Shown one piece after another: positions 56,463 to 64,000 of a stretch of 64,000 nucleotides of DNA (its first letter is position 1; the number at the start of each line of letters is the position of its first letter). The position numbers and the translations under genes are program-made. The DNA comes from a virus, in IMG/VR virus record IMGVR_UViG_3300012931_000015, positions 62,001-126,000 of that record. One strand, written 5' to 3'. Under the pieces are notes generated by a model. That model was not told the DNA's origin, did no database searches, and saw nothing but the letters and a program-made list of their open reading frames with translations.

Positions 56463-56660
56463 TCACTTAAAATATTTACTTTTTCTTTTTTTAAGTTTTT
56501 GCTTTAATATCTCAAGCTCTTCATTATCTTTCATATTTTGAATAATATTAAATATATCCATTTTATCTCTTAGTATCAATTCCATTTTTGCTTTTTCTAA
56601 TTCTTGATTTATTATTCTTTCTATTTCTTTATTACTTTGACTTTTGTAATTATCATTCAT
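56463..56660 (-). CDS. Small coiled-coil protein (65 aa)
   Basis: Charged heptads (KEIERIINQELEKAKMEL). Begins at ATG 56660. Not recognised. Confidence 0.6.
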   Translation of the reverse strand: MNDNYKSQSNKEIERIINQELEKAKMELILRDKMDIFNIIQNMKDNEELEILKQKLKKRKSKYFK

Positions 56661-56684
56661 ACTTTTTTATTATTGTATATCAAA

Positions 56685-57026
56685 CTACTTTTCTATATTT
56701 AGAATAGCATGATTTATAACACCTTCACCTTTATATTTTCCATTATGAATTAATCTAAATTCTTCTCCTCTACTATGACAAGAAATAACAATTTGAGCTA
56801 CACAGCCAGCCATAAATCCCGTAATTCCTCCAGCACTTATATTATCATCCGCTTTACAAATTATTCCGTGTGTTGTATGAATATCAGGGTAATAACCTTC
56901 ATGTAAAGGAGTCAAATCCTCATCTAATAATCGCATTACTTCTTTTGCTACATCAACACAACACTTACCATAAGCATCTTGATTATTACTTTCCCATTCT
57001 TTTAATGCTTCTAAGTTATTAATCAT
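56685..57026 (-). CDS. Conserved phage-type protein (113 aa)
   Basis: YGKCCVDVAKEVMRLLDE, then IICKADDNISAGGITGFMAGCVAQIVISCHSRGEEF and a final VINHAILN resemble a soluble family common in phages and their hosts, function unknown. First gene after the promoter at 57053-57081. Confidence 0.7.
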   Translation of the reverse strand: MINNLEALKEWESNNQDAYGKCCVDVAKEVMRLLDEDLTPLHEGYYPDIHTTHGIICKADDNISAGGITGFMAGCVAQIVISCHSRGEEFRLIHNGKYKGEGVINHAILNIEK

Positions 57027-57052
57027 AATTTATTCTCCTTTTATATAAAAAA

Positions 57053-57081
57053 TGTATACTAAAAATTATTGTAAAAGTCAA
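57053..57081 (-). promoter_or_regulatory. Sigma70-type promoter
   Basis: TTGACT (57076-57081), 17 bases, TATACA (57053-57058), directly before ATG 57026. Confidence 0.55.
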
Positions 57082-57109
57082 GAAAAACTTTTAAAAACTT
57101 AAAAAATAT

Positions 57110-57268
57110 TTACAATTTACACTTATCACATCTGAATATAAATATTTGATTTCTTTTTTCCCAAACACAACTACTAAGAATCTCTTTATGGTAATTACAG
57201 AAAGGAAAGTTTAATTCATTTTTTGATAGATTAGAACAGACAGGATTACAAAGTTTTGATTTATCCAC
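57110..57268 (-). CDS. Small zinc-finger protein (52 aa)
   Basis: GTG 57268 starts a frame with CNPVC, FCNYH, SCVW and CDKC, two likely zinc sites. It begins seven bases after the helicase stop. The ribosome site is weak. Confidence 0.5.
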   Translation of the reverse strand: MDKSKLCNPVCSNLSKNELNFPFCNYHKEILSSCVWEKRNQIFIFRCDKCKL

Positions 57269-57274
57269 AACATT

Positions 57275-58678
57275 TTATTCTTTAAAAATAGTAAACCTAA
57301 AATAATTACCATCATATATATATTTCAATTTACCACCAACTTTACCCCTATTATATTTTAATACTTTGATTTCAATAATAGGCAACCCCCCACTTTCAAT
57401 TTCTAAGTCTTTTAAATCTTCTTCAAGCTGGTCATAATCGCTTATAAAAGCTTGTCTCATATATTCAAAATTCCATATATACAAAACTAATCTACTACCT
57501 GACGCTATTTCTGCACCACCTTTTATTGATTGAATAGTAGGTCTGTAATATTGAAGGTCTTTTACTTTTATAGCTTTACTATTATTACGCCATATATTTT
57601 CATTTTCTTGACATATATTTAAAATGTGTGTTTCTGTACTTTTAACAAGTCTTTGTAATTTATATACACAATTTTTTATTACCTTTGCGTCATCACCTTT
57701 TTCTGCAAAATCTAATAACATAGTTAATACATCTATTACTATAAAAACATATTTTTTACCAGTAATTGTTTGAACTTTTTTTATTAACATTTCTACATCT
57801 TTTATATATAAATTAGGATCATCAACAAGAAAAAAATTATTATATTGTCTCATTGAATGTGATACTAATTTTACATTATTATACTCATCTCTTGTTTTAA
57901 AATTCCCCATAGAAATAGTATTAAAGGTAATATCGGAACGCATTGAAGCTATTTTTTCCATAACAATATCTTTTGAATCTTCAAGACTTATGTATAATAT
58001 AGGAATACCAGAAGGAATTAAACCATTTATTAAATGTAAAGAAAAACTTGACTTTCCTGATCCTTTCTGACCAAACAACGTTGTCATCTCTTTTGGTCTT
58101 GCAGGATAGTTTAATAAAGCATCTAAATCTCTATCACCATAACTTGTTTTTATAGTTATTTTATTTTTTTCTTCGAGGCTGTTTAAAAAAAAGTCTTGTA
58201 ATCTATTTGAGTCCCACAATAATTCATCTGTATTTTTAATTTTAACCAGAGCGTCTTTTATATTATCAAGAGATTCTTCAAATTTATCTAGCCCTGTTGT
58301 TTCTCTTAAATTATTTGAATTGGTTAAATTAAATAAATCACTAAGAAGCTCATCATTTATTTTAAATCGAATATGATCTTTTTTCAGTAAATCAATTGCA
58401 TTTTCTATATTATCAAAGTTAAGAATATTATTATATATATCAGATATATGATGCTTTTCAATTTCTTTTCCACTTTCAATAATATTATTATAAAGTGTAT
58501 CTATATCAAATTGTTCTATTTTTTTATCATAGAGTAATAGAATACCACTTGATATATTTTTTGATTGGGGAAGATTAAAATATTCATTGACTTGTAAAAG
58601 ATCAACCCATTTATCTGGATTGTGCATGAAGTAGCTTAATACTCGTTGTTCATTATCTCTATTAACTGATATGCTCAA
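57275..58678 (-). CDS. Replicative DNA helicase, DnaB-like
   Basis: 467 residues. The C-terminal RecA-like domain holds FGQKGSGKSSFSLHL (Walker A near 203-210), LYISLEDSKD, YVFIVIDVLTML (Walker B), a QENENI motif and KYNRGKVGG (arginine finger region). The N-terminal 190 residues are helical like DnaB's primase-binding domain. It should unwind the phage fork with 5'-3' polarity. Driven by the promoter at 58743-58770. Confidence 0.88.
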   Translation of the reverse strand: MSISVNRDNEQRVLSYFMHNPDKWVDLLQVNEYFNLPQSKNISSGILLLYDKKIEQFDIDTLYNNIIESGKEIEKHHISDIYNNILNFDNIENAIDLLKKDHIRFKINDELLSDLFNLTNSNNLRETTGLDKFEESLDNIKDALVKIKNTDELLWDSNRLQDFFLNSLEEKNKITIKTSYGDRDLDALLNYPARPKEMTTLFGQKGSGKSSFSLHLINGLIPSGIPILYISLEDSKDIVMEKIASMRSDITFNTISMGNFKTRDEYNNVKLVSHSMRQYNNFFLVDDPNLYIKDVEMLIKKVQTITGKKYVFIVIDVLTMLLDFAEKGDDAKVIKNCVYKLQRLVKSTETHILNICQENENIWRNNSKAIKVKDLQYYRPTIQSIKGGAEIASGSRLVLYIWNFEYMRQAFISDYDQLEEDLKDLEIESGGLPIIEIKVLKYNRGKVGGKLKYIYDGNYFRFTIFKE

Positions 58679-58742
58679 ATTGTGTGATCCTTTATCTTTT
58701 ACCTTTAAAATAAAACAAGCACTACTATTTCTAATAATGCTT

Positions 58743-58770
58743 ATTATAAACTATAATGCTTTGTTGTCAA
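58743..58770 (-). promoter_or_regulatory. Sigma70-type promoter for the helicase
   Basis: TTGACA (58765-58770), 16 bases, TATAAT (58743-58748), preceded by TTTTTGC as at 13163-13190. Confidence 0.7.
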
Positions 58771-58789
58771 GCAAAAATATTAATTATTT

Positions 58790-58987
58790 TTATTTTCCTC
58801 TTTTGCTTTTTAAATCTGACTTAGCTTTTTTAAGTTCTTCGTCATATTGCTTTTTTGTTGCTTCTTCAAACTTTATCCATTTCCTATATAATTTCATCAT
58901 GTCATGCCCTTCGCTACTAGTCTCAACTTTATAACGAATCTTATATACCAACAAAAACTGGAGATTTTCCCACGACTCTCTGTCCAT
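58790..58987 (-). CDS. Small helical protein overlapping the gene before it (65 aa)
   Basis: ATG 58987 lies within the end of the 58941 gene (+1 frame), and the frame continues to 58790 with a lysine-rich helix (EATKKQYDEELKKAKSD). An overlapping pair like this is common for phage tail assembly proteins, but a +1 shift, not the usual -1, would be needed to fuse them. Coupled re-initiation is simpler. Confidence 0.55.
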   Translation of the reverse strand: MDRESWENLQFLLVYKIRYKVETSSEGHDMMKLYRKWIKFEEATKKQYDEELKKAKSDLKSKRGK

Positions 58988-60014
58988 CGGCAGGTACAAA
59001 CAATAAATTTTGAAAAAGTAACCTCCTTGACTTTATTTCATGGCAAACCGAGCATTCAAGCTCATAGTCCTCCTTGAAACCCATTTTAAGGTCATCCATT
59101 TTCATAAACAAATTAGTTGTTATAGCTGGATCAATTTTTAAAAATTCTTTATATTTTCTTTCTCGTTCTACTTCTATATCATTTATATGAGTTAAACATT
59201 GTGCTCTTGTATAATGTACTAAAGCTTTTAATTTTTCTTCATCTAACTCTCTCTGCATTTTTTTTGTAATGTCTCTAAGCTCATCTTTTGTAATTCCTGC
59301 TTTAGTAAAGTTATCTATTTTTTTCTGTTTAACACCATACAATTCTTGAACTTTCTGTTTTGCAAAAATTACATCATTTATTCTAGTAAATCTAAAACTA
59401 TATTTTATAGGATTAAGTTCTTGCGTATCAGAATTAAATATTTCATCTTCAACTGTAATAGGCTCATGTACATTATCCGGTACGTTATAAATAATAATGT
59501 TTTTAAGATTTAGTGTATATTTTTCAATAACTCTTTCATCATCATATTTAACTTTTTCTTGACATTCACACACCCATGGAATATCAATAGAAGTTCTCCA
59601 AAAATGTGCTAAAATTGTAGCAAGTATTTCTGTAAACTCTTCCTGTGTACAATTACCACAATCAAAATCTTCATAGCAATTTTCATTAAGTATTCTAACA
59701 AGATTTTCAACTGTATTAACTTCATTAGACAAAGTCAAATCATTAAGTTGAAGCGTTGTATAATCTTTATAGTGAAGTGTTTGAGGTGCTGAAAACTTAC
59801 CTAAGCTATGCAGATTAACAGTTATATAACTACTCGGTACTAGATTAACTGATTTAGTATTATCGTAAGCACTGTTGTTATTAATGTTGTTTCCGGTTTT
59901 ATTTGTAAAACTTTCTAATACTTTTTGTTTTGTTTCGGGGGGTAAATTTGATTTATTTATAAAATCATTAATATCATTTTTACCATTATTATTTTTTTTA
60001 TTATCACCATTCAT
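58941..60014 (-). CDS. Conserved phage structural/assembly-type protein (357 aa)
   Basis: The N-terminal 70 residues are N/K-rich and disordered-looking. SYITVNLHSLGKFSAP starts an ordered domain. Possible zinc pairs are CGNC, CECQ and CSVC. The final region (KSRRLLFQNLLFVPADG) is basic. This outline recalls T4 gp26/baseplate-hub-assembly proteins, but the match is weak. AAGGAG precedes ATG 60014. Confidence 0.5.
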   Translation of the reverse strand: MNGDNKKNNNGKNDINDFINKSNLPPETKQKVLESFTNKTGNNINNNSAYDNTKSVNLVPSSYITVNLHSLGKFSAPQTLHYKDYTTLQLNDLTLSNEVNTVENLVRILNENCYEDFDCGNCTQEEFTEILATILAHFWRTSIDIPWVCECQEKVKYDDERVIEKYTLNLKNIIIYNVPDNVHEPITVEDEIFNSDTQELNPIKYSFRFTRINDVIFAKQKVQELYGVKQKKIDNFTKAGITKDELRDITKKMQRELDEEKLKALVHYTRAQCLTHINDIEVERERKYKEFLKIDPAITTNLFMKMDDLKMGFKEDYELECSVCHEIKSRRLLFQNLLFVPADGQRVVGKSPVFVGI

Positions 60015-60141
60015 ACTTTTTCTTTTCTCCTTAAACTTTTAACCATTTTATTTTAATTTTTTATTTTTTTACCATACTTTGTTTAGTATAATATATGTCA
60101 AATCAACTTGTCTGTATGTTTAAATTTCCATCTATTATTAC

Positions 60142-60915
60142 TCATATAACATATTTCCAAGAAAACCCAAAAATACATTTATTTTCTTTAATTGATTTAT
60201 AAACTCTTCTATAATATTTCTTGTTTCCATATATTTTTTCTGCTCCATAAGCTTGGCAATCAAAAATTTCATTAGTTTCTAAACATAGAACTTTTTTAGA
60301 CATTGGATTATTTGCACCGGTATGTTTTCCTTTTTGAGATTTACTCATTTTTTCTAAAACATATTTACTTCGTTTTTTTCCTCTATTAGCAATTCCTATT
60401 TTTTTAGCGTGCTCTTCATTTCTAATAGTATTTCTTATAGTTTCGTGTGCATTCAATAGACCCATTTTCATTCGTAATATTGAAACATCATTCATATTAT
60501 CATAACCAATTTTTAATTTTCTTTTACGATCCTCACTAAGCTTTTTACCAAACATAGGACTTTTTTCTCCTATTCTCTTTGAATTATTCTTACTTAATTT
60601 ATTTCGTATTTCTTTCATTTCTTCTTCTGTTTTTCCTAAAAAAGTATTACCTCCATCTCCACCACTAGCAATATTATAACCTATATTTCTATTTGTAGCA
60701 TTAAGCTCTTTAATCCAGAATTTTTCTAATTCATTTAATATATTATTATCTACTATATTATCTTCTAATATTTCTTTTTTAAAATTTTCTTTACCATATT
60801 TTTTAATAGCTTTATTAATATTAATACCAGACCCAAAATAATCAGGATTACAACAAGAGTCTTTACCAACATAAATTTTATTATTTATTAAATTTATTAT
60901 TTTATAAATTTGCAT
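60142..60915 (-). CDS. GIY-YIG homing endonuclease
   Basis: 257 residues. IYKIINLINNKIYVGK is the GIY-YIG core and a later NELEKFWIKELNATNRNIGYN its remaining catalytic part. NUMOD3-like repeats (GEKSPMFGKKLSE, GANNPMSKK) and a NUMOD1-like end (VLCLETNEIFDCQAYGAEKIYG) bind DNA. It is a free-standing selfish nuclease between the 58941 gene and an HD-like gene. Confidence 0.9.
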   Translation of the reverse strand: MQIYKIINLINNKIYVGKDSCCNPDYFGSGININKAIKKYGKENFKKEILEDNIVDNNILNELEKFWIKELNATNRNIGYNIASGGDGGNTFLGKTEEEMKEIRNKLSKNNSKRIGEKSPMFGKKLSEDRKRKLKIGYDNMNDVSILRMKMGLLNAHETIRNTIRNEEHAKKIGIANRGKKRSKYVLEKMSKSQKGKHTGANNPMSKKVLCLETNEIFDCQAYGAEKIYGNKKYYRRVYKSIKENKCIFGFSWKYVI

Positions 60916-60919
60916 AATT

Positions 60920-61585
60920 TTACCATATTTTTTCCAATATAGATATAATCAATATTATTTGTTTTTCAGAAAACTTCCAACGAATCCCATTCACTTTTGA
61001 AAACCATTCAAAAGGTGTATTATGTCTCTCCTCACTCATTGAGCAAAAATCTGCACACATTTCAGCAACATAAATATCAGGCATCTTGGTAGCATCTATC
61101 ATTCCATTAGGAATAGTAGTTCCATCACGACTATTAATATCTAAAATATTTTCTTTTCTATCTTGCCAATACTCCGGGTGGTGTGGGCTATTCGTTACGT
61201 GGTGCTCCGTTGCTTTATACAAATTTTTTCTAATATCATCTGAAATATCAAACTTAATTTTATTATCGTTGCAATAGTAATCCCAAGTAATAATTATATA
61301 AGGTGTTAATTCAGGTTCTTCTAATTTTAATTTATCGTGATACCTTGCATTTTCAATTAAACCTATAAATCTATCACCAAATTTATCTTGAATAATTCTA
61401 CAATATTTTTGAACTAAATTTATATGATTGTGTGTTCTTTTATAATACCAATTAGTCATTTCAGGTGTTATAATTTTAGAAAGGGGATTATCAACTGAAG
61501 ATACATAAATAATATCATTTTCTTTTAAATCAATATTATCTAATCGTATATTTTCTTTTATCTTTAATTTATAAAGTTTTTTCAT
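60920..61585 (-). CDS. DUF5662/HD-like protein
   Basis: ATG 61585 gives a 221-residue protein. ARYHDKLKLEEPELTPY, YKATEHHVTNSPHHPEYW and AEMCADFCSMSEERHNTPFEWF match the phage-rich DUF5662 family, whose HD and HH pairs suggest a metal-dependent phosphohydrolase. Substrate unknown. Confidence 0.7.
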   Translation of the reverse strand: MKKLYKLKIKENIRLDNIDLKENDIIYVSSVDNPLSKIITPEMTNWYYKRTHNHINLVQKYCRIIQDKFGDRFIGLIENARYHDKLKLEEPELTPYIIITWDYYCNDNKIKFDISDDIRKNLYKATEHHVTNSPHHPEYWQDRKENILDINSRDGTTIPNGMIDATKMPDIYVAEMCADFCSMSEERHNTPFEWFSKVNGIRWKFSEKQIILIISILEKIW

Positions 61586-61586
61586 T

Positions 61587-62015
61587 TTATAATATTCCAA
61601 ATTCTCTTATACTTATCCATTTAGAAGTAGTTTTTTCTTTCCCATCATACACATCAAAGTATTTTATTACTTTATTATTAATTTCTAAAACATTACAATA
61701 GTGTCCTGTATTCAAATAAGGGACTTGAATTGCTAAAAAATTATTTCCTCTTGGCATAGGAATTTGAGGGGATAAATATTTTATCATAGAATATCCGGTA
61801 GCTTTCTGAAAAGCATTCCAAACAATATAACCATTATCAAAGCAACCACTTTTTTTAAGAAACTCTGCAAAAGTTTGAGGTGTATAATTGAATCCTTTAT
61901 TATTAAGCTCATTAGTAATAGTTGTTAATAAACAACCATAAACGCCAATTGAAGTTCCTTTATCATACTCATAATTTTTCCATAGGGGGTCTGACTGTAA
62001 ATATCTTGTTATCAT
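61587..62015 (-). CDS. C39-like cysteine peptidase
   Basis: 142 residues. SIGVYGCLLTTITNELN holds the catalytic Cys, NTGHYCNVLEI the His and YFDVYDGK the Asp, in the order of Peptidase_C39_2. No signal peptide. It may cleave a phage or host protein, or a peptide bond in cell wall if exported by lysis. Stop overlaps the next gene's start region. Confidence 0.75.
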   Translation of the reverse strand: MITRYLQSDPLWKNYEYDKGTSIGVYGCLLTTITNELNNKGFNYTPQTFAEFLKKSGCFDNGYIVWNAFQKATGYSMIKYLSPQIPMPRGNNFLAIQVPYLNTGHYCNVLEINNKVIKYFDVYDGKEKTTSKWISIREFGIL

Positions 62016-62035
62016 ATATTTTTCCTTTTATTTTT

Positions 62036-62215
62036 TTACCATTTGAACATTATACAATGTATTACAAAAGCAACAAAACTAAAACCAAATACATAAAACA
62101 TCCACGGATAAATACTACCATCAATTGTCTTTTTAATGCTCAAATACAAATAAATTGCTGTTGAAAGCATTATACCACCAAACAACACTCTTACTAAGAA
62201 AGAAAGAATTTCCAT
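62036..62215 (-). CDS. Two-span membrane protein (59 aa)
   Basis: ATG 62215 follows GAGGT. Two hydrophobic helices around a KKTIDGSIYP loop. Next to the C39 peptidase gene, but no functional link is shown. Confidence 0.6.
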   Translation of the reverse strand: MEILSFLVRVLFGGIMLSTAIYLYLSIKKTIDGSIYPWMFYVFGFSFVAFVIHCIMFKW

Positions 62216-62240
62216 AACTTTATTTTACCTCTTTTATACT

Positions 62241-62597
62241 TTAATTTATTTCTTCATAAGTTTCTTTAAAAATATCTGGTTTACAAGGATAAAATTCTCC
62301 GGCTATACCTTTAATTATATAATCTCCAATAGAAGCTAAATGATTCCCTTCCAAAGTAAATATTTTCAACCCGTTTTCTTTCACAACCTGTTCATAATCT
62401 TTCCATGACCATTTTTTTGCAGAATCATGTAAACCTGTAAAAGCAATAATTTCTTTTAAATTATCACCTTTCCAAATAATAAACTCTACCTTAACAGGTT
62501 TTTTTACAGCTTTGCCTATTTTAATACTACTACAAAACATTTCAATGCCTCTACAGTAGTAATAGGCGGAACAATTTTTACATTCATAATTAATCAT
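62241..62597 (-). CDS. Conserved phage-type protein (118 aa)
   Basis: KKPVKVEFIIWKGDN, LKIFTLEGNHLASIGDYIIKG and EFYPCKPDIFKETYE match a family very common in phages and prophages, function unknown. CKNC and a later C may bind metal in its N-terminus. Begins at ATG 62597. Confidence 0.75.
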   Translation of the reverse strand: MINYECKNCSAYYYCRGIEMFCSSIKIGKAVKKPVKVEFIIWKGDNLKEIIAFTGLHDSAKKWSWKDYEQVVKENGLKIFTLEGNHLASIGDYIIKGIAGEFYPCKPDIFKETYEEIN

Positions 62598-62615
62598 TTT
62601 TATATCCTTTATATT

Positions 62616-63080
62616 TTATTCTACACCAAAAATGAATTTTATTCCTTTTGTTGCCAAAGCTTTTTGACCTTCTGAATTATCCTTTGAAGATATACGCATC
62701 GTGTCAAATTGATCTGGTTCTAACTGTCTAAACCTGTGGTAGTTATCAGTAGTATCTACTTTTCCATATTTATATCCATGATCTTTAAGCCAAGCTTTAC
62801 TTTCACCCACACTAAATTTGTTGACATCAAATAAAATTGATTGAACTTCAGAAGCCTCTTTTAACTTCATTTCAACATATAATACATCGCCTTTCTTCAA
62901 TGTCAAGCTTTTTTCTAAAAAAATATCTCTATCTGCTATAAGTTTTACTAACTTTTTACTTTCTATCATGCCATCTATAACATCTTTTTTCTTCTTTTCT
63001 GTGCCTTGATTTTCTGGAACATCCACTGACCCTGTAATATCGCTTGAAACTTCTAATTCATTTAAGTTTTTATTTTTCAT
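62616..63080 (-). CDS. Hypothetical phage protein (154 aa)
   Basis: ATG 63080 with AAGGA is preferred; the frame upstream overlaps an HNH gene. The C-terminal half (VGESKAWLKDHGYKYGKVDTTDNYHRFRQLEPDQFD) resembles a segment found in phage prohead or structural proteins, where 'aWLkeHgyk' is common. Weak evidence for a virion role. Confidence 0.55.
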   Translation of the reverse strand: MKNKNLNELEVSSDITGSVDVPENQGTEKKKKDVIDGMIESKKLVKLIADRDIFLEKSLTLKKGDVLYVEMKLKEASEVQSILFDVNKFSVGESKAWLKDHGYKYGKVDTTDNYHRFRQLEPDQFDTMRISSKDNSEGQKALATKGIKFIFGVE

Positions 63081-63093
63081 AACTTTATAGTCC

Positions 63094-64000
63094 TTATTTA
63101 TTATTTTGGTTAAAAATGTAATCAAAAACATTAGCAGATATTTTTTCTGGTAGAATATCATACAAATTATATTCTAAGACAAAATTCCAATCTAGTTTAT
63201 CTAGTTTTTCTAAATTTTCTTTTTTAGGTATTAGTCTTAGATTCTTTAAAGACCAACAATTTTTAAAGTCTAAATCATTCATAGAAGTATATTCGTATTT
63301 TGAATGAGGAATAATATGATCCACGTGCAAAACATCTTTTTTAAGAAAATCATCAACAGTATAACCATAAGGAAGAGTAGATAATAGATGATTAATTAAT
63401 TCTTCGGGTGTATAAGACAGAGCTTCAAAAGTTGGTTTTTCTTTTGATTTACCTTTTAGTGCATCTCTTATATTTTTGGAAGTTCTTCGCTTAATTTTAA
63501 ACACTAAATCTTCTTTATATTTCTCATTTCTTCGCTTATTGTTTCTTTTATTAACCTCTTTTCTATTTTTCTTTTTATATTCTTTACTTTTTTCTATAAG
63601 TTCTTTTCTATTTTTTTGATAATATTTCTGTCTGTATTCTTTTTCTTTTTCTTGAGTTTCTGGACTTTGCCTGTATTTTCTTTTTCTTTGCAAAATAATT
63701 TCTCTATTTTCTTCATAATATTGTTTTGACTTTTCTTTATTATTTTTATGATACTCTCTATCTCTTTCATTTAATTTTTCTTTGTTTTTTTCTCTATACT
63801 GTTTTGCATAATTAAGTTTTTTATCTCTATTATTCTTATAATATTCTTTTTGTTTTTCTGATATTTTATTTTTATTTTTGTTATAAGATTCTTTTTTCTT
63901 TTGTTTTACTTTATCATTATTTTCTAATCTATATTTTTTATTATATTCTTTTGCCCATGCTTTAAGTTTTTCTTTATTTTTTTCCTTATATTTTTTTTGG
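63094..64000 (-). CDS. HNH homing endonuclease, 5' end outside the window
   Basis: The frame is open to the window edge, over 300 residues. The first two-thirds are repeats of K/E/Y/R-rich units (KEYNKKYRLENN, QYREKNKEK and similar), as in several phage and virus HNH nucleases. The C-terminus has VDHIIPHSKYEYTS, CWSLKNLRLIPKKEN, the DH...N motif set. It resembles the HNH gene at 1780-2646. TTG 63693 is the first internal start, but the real one is probably beyond 64000. Confidence 0.85.
   Translation of the reverse strand, partial: QKKYKEKNKEKLKAWAKEYNKKYRLENNDKVKQKKKESYNKNKNKISEKQKEYYKNNRDKKLNYAKQYREKNKEKLNERDREYHKNNKEKSKQYYEENREIILQRKRKYRQSPETQEKEKEYRQKYYQKNRKELIEKSKEYKKKNRKEVNKRNNKRRNEKYKEDLVFKIKRRTSKNIRDALKGKSKEKPTFEALSYTPEELINHLLSTLPYGYTVDDFLKKDVLHVDHIIPHSKYEYTSMNDLDFKNCWSLKNLRLIPKKENLEKLDKLDWNFVLEYNLYDILPEKISANVFDYIFNQNNK

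Noticed and set aside
60080-60110. Promoter from TTGACA at 60099
   Set aside because: No acceptable -10 box at 16-18 bases; the TATACT nearby is only six bases away.
1-64000. Stop-codon recoding
   Set aside because: TAA, TAG and TGA each end many well-supported genes at overlaps with the next start; only the broken methyltransferase has an internal stop.
63094-64000. CRISPR-like repeats in the right-edge K/E/Y-rich region
   Set aside because: The repeats are degenerate codon patterns in an open protein frame, without constant spacing or identical units.

Overview
The window looks like part of a large lytic bacteriophage genome. It is very AT-rich and tightly packed with short genes: most gaps are under 30 bases and many stop/start pairs overlap as ATGA or TAATG. 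Apart from three small plus-strand genes and a partial one at 1-668 and one inserted transposon-type gene at 46493-47692, every gene is on the minus strand, so 678-64000 reads as one long leftward block. TAA, TAG and TGA all end genes, so the standard bacterial code applies. Ribosome sites are AAGGAG-like, and about a dozen TTGACA-17-TATAAT-type promoters, often lying on the 3' end of the upstream gene, imply transcription by the host housekeeping polymerase. The tRNAs do not encode CCA. The host cannot be named from sequence; an AT-rich bacterium is likely.

Layout, right to left (the direction of transcription). 57-64 kb: HNH and GIY-YIG homing endonucleases, a C39-type peptidase, an HD-like protein (DUF5662), a possible tail/baseplate protein and a DnaB-type helicase. 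48-57 kb: small membrane, zinc-ribbon and lipoprotein genes plus a radical SAM enzyme. 46.3-48.4 kb: a TnpB element abutting a pyrimidine-dimer-glycosylase-like gene. 35-46 kb: small genes with two related glycosyltransferases, an MptE/DUF115-like protein and a peptidyl-tRNA hydrolase of the Pth2 type. 31.7-35 kb: RNA repair (polynucleotide kinase/phosphatase plus an RNA ligase of the DraRnl type) beside a HAD hydrolase. 25.5-31.7 kb: very small genes, a nucleotidyltransferase-fold protein and an HNH remnant. 23.3-25.5 kb: a leader with a consensus promoter and a terminator-like hairpin, then eleven tRNA genes interrupted by a Vsr-like homing endonuclease. 13-23 kb: glycosyltransferases, methyltransferases, a Lar-like protein and a broken adenine methyltransferase, plus a GC-rich structured RNA candidate at about 20.6 kb. 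8.5-12.5 kb: dNTP supply, with a B12-type ribonucleotide reductase split by an intein, thioredoxin and MazG. 1-8.5 kb: an OB-fold protein, more glycan enzymes including a pyruvyl transferase, a lytic transglycosylase and an HNH endonuclease.

Three functional themes recur. First, DNA precursor supply and replication (NrdJ, thioredoxin, MazG-like proteins, helicase, OB-fold proteins). Second, maintenance of translation under attack (tRNAs, RNA ligase, Pnkp, Pth2). Third, a scattered set of about ten sugar-transfer enzymes that could modify phage or host surface glycans. At least seven selfish elements are present. Several genes are broken or frame-shifted, three of them exactly at poly(A) runs.
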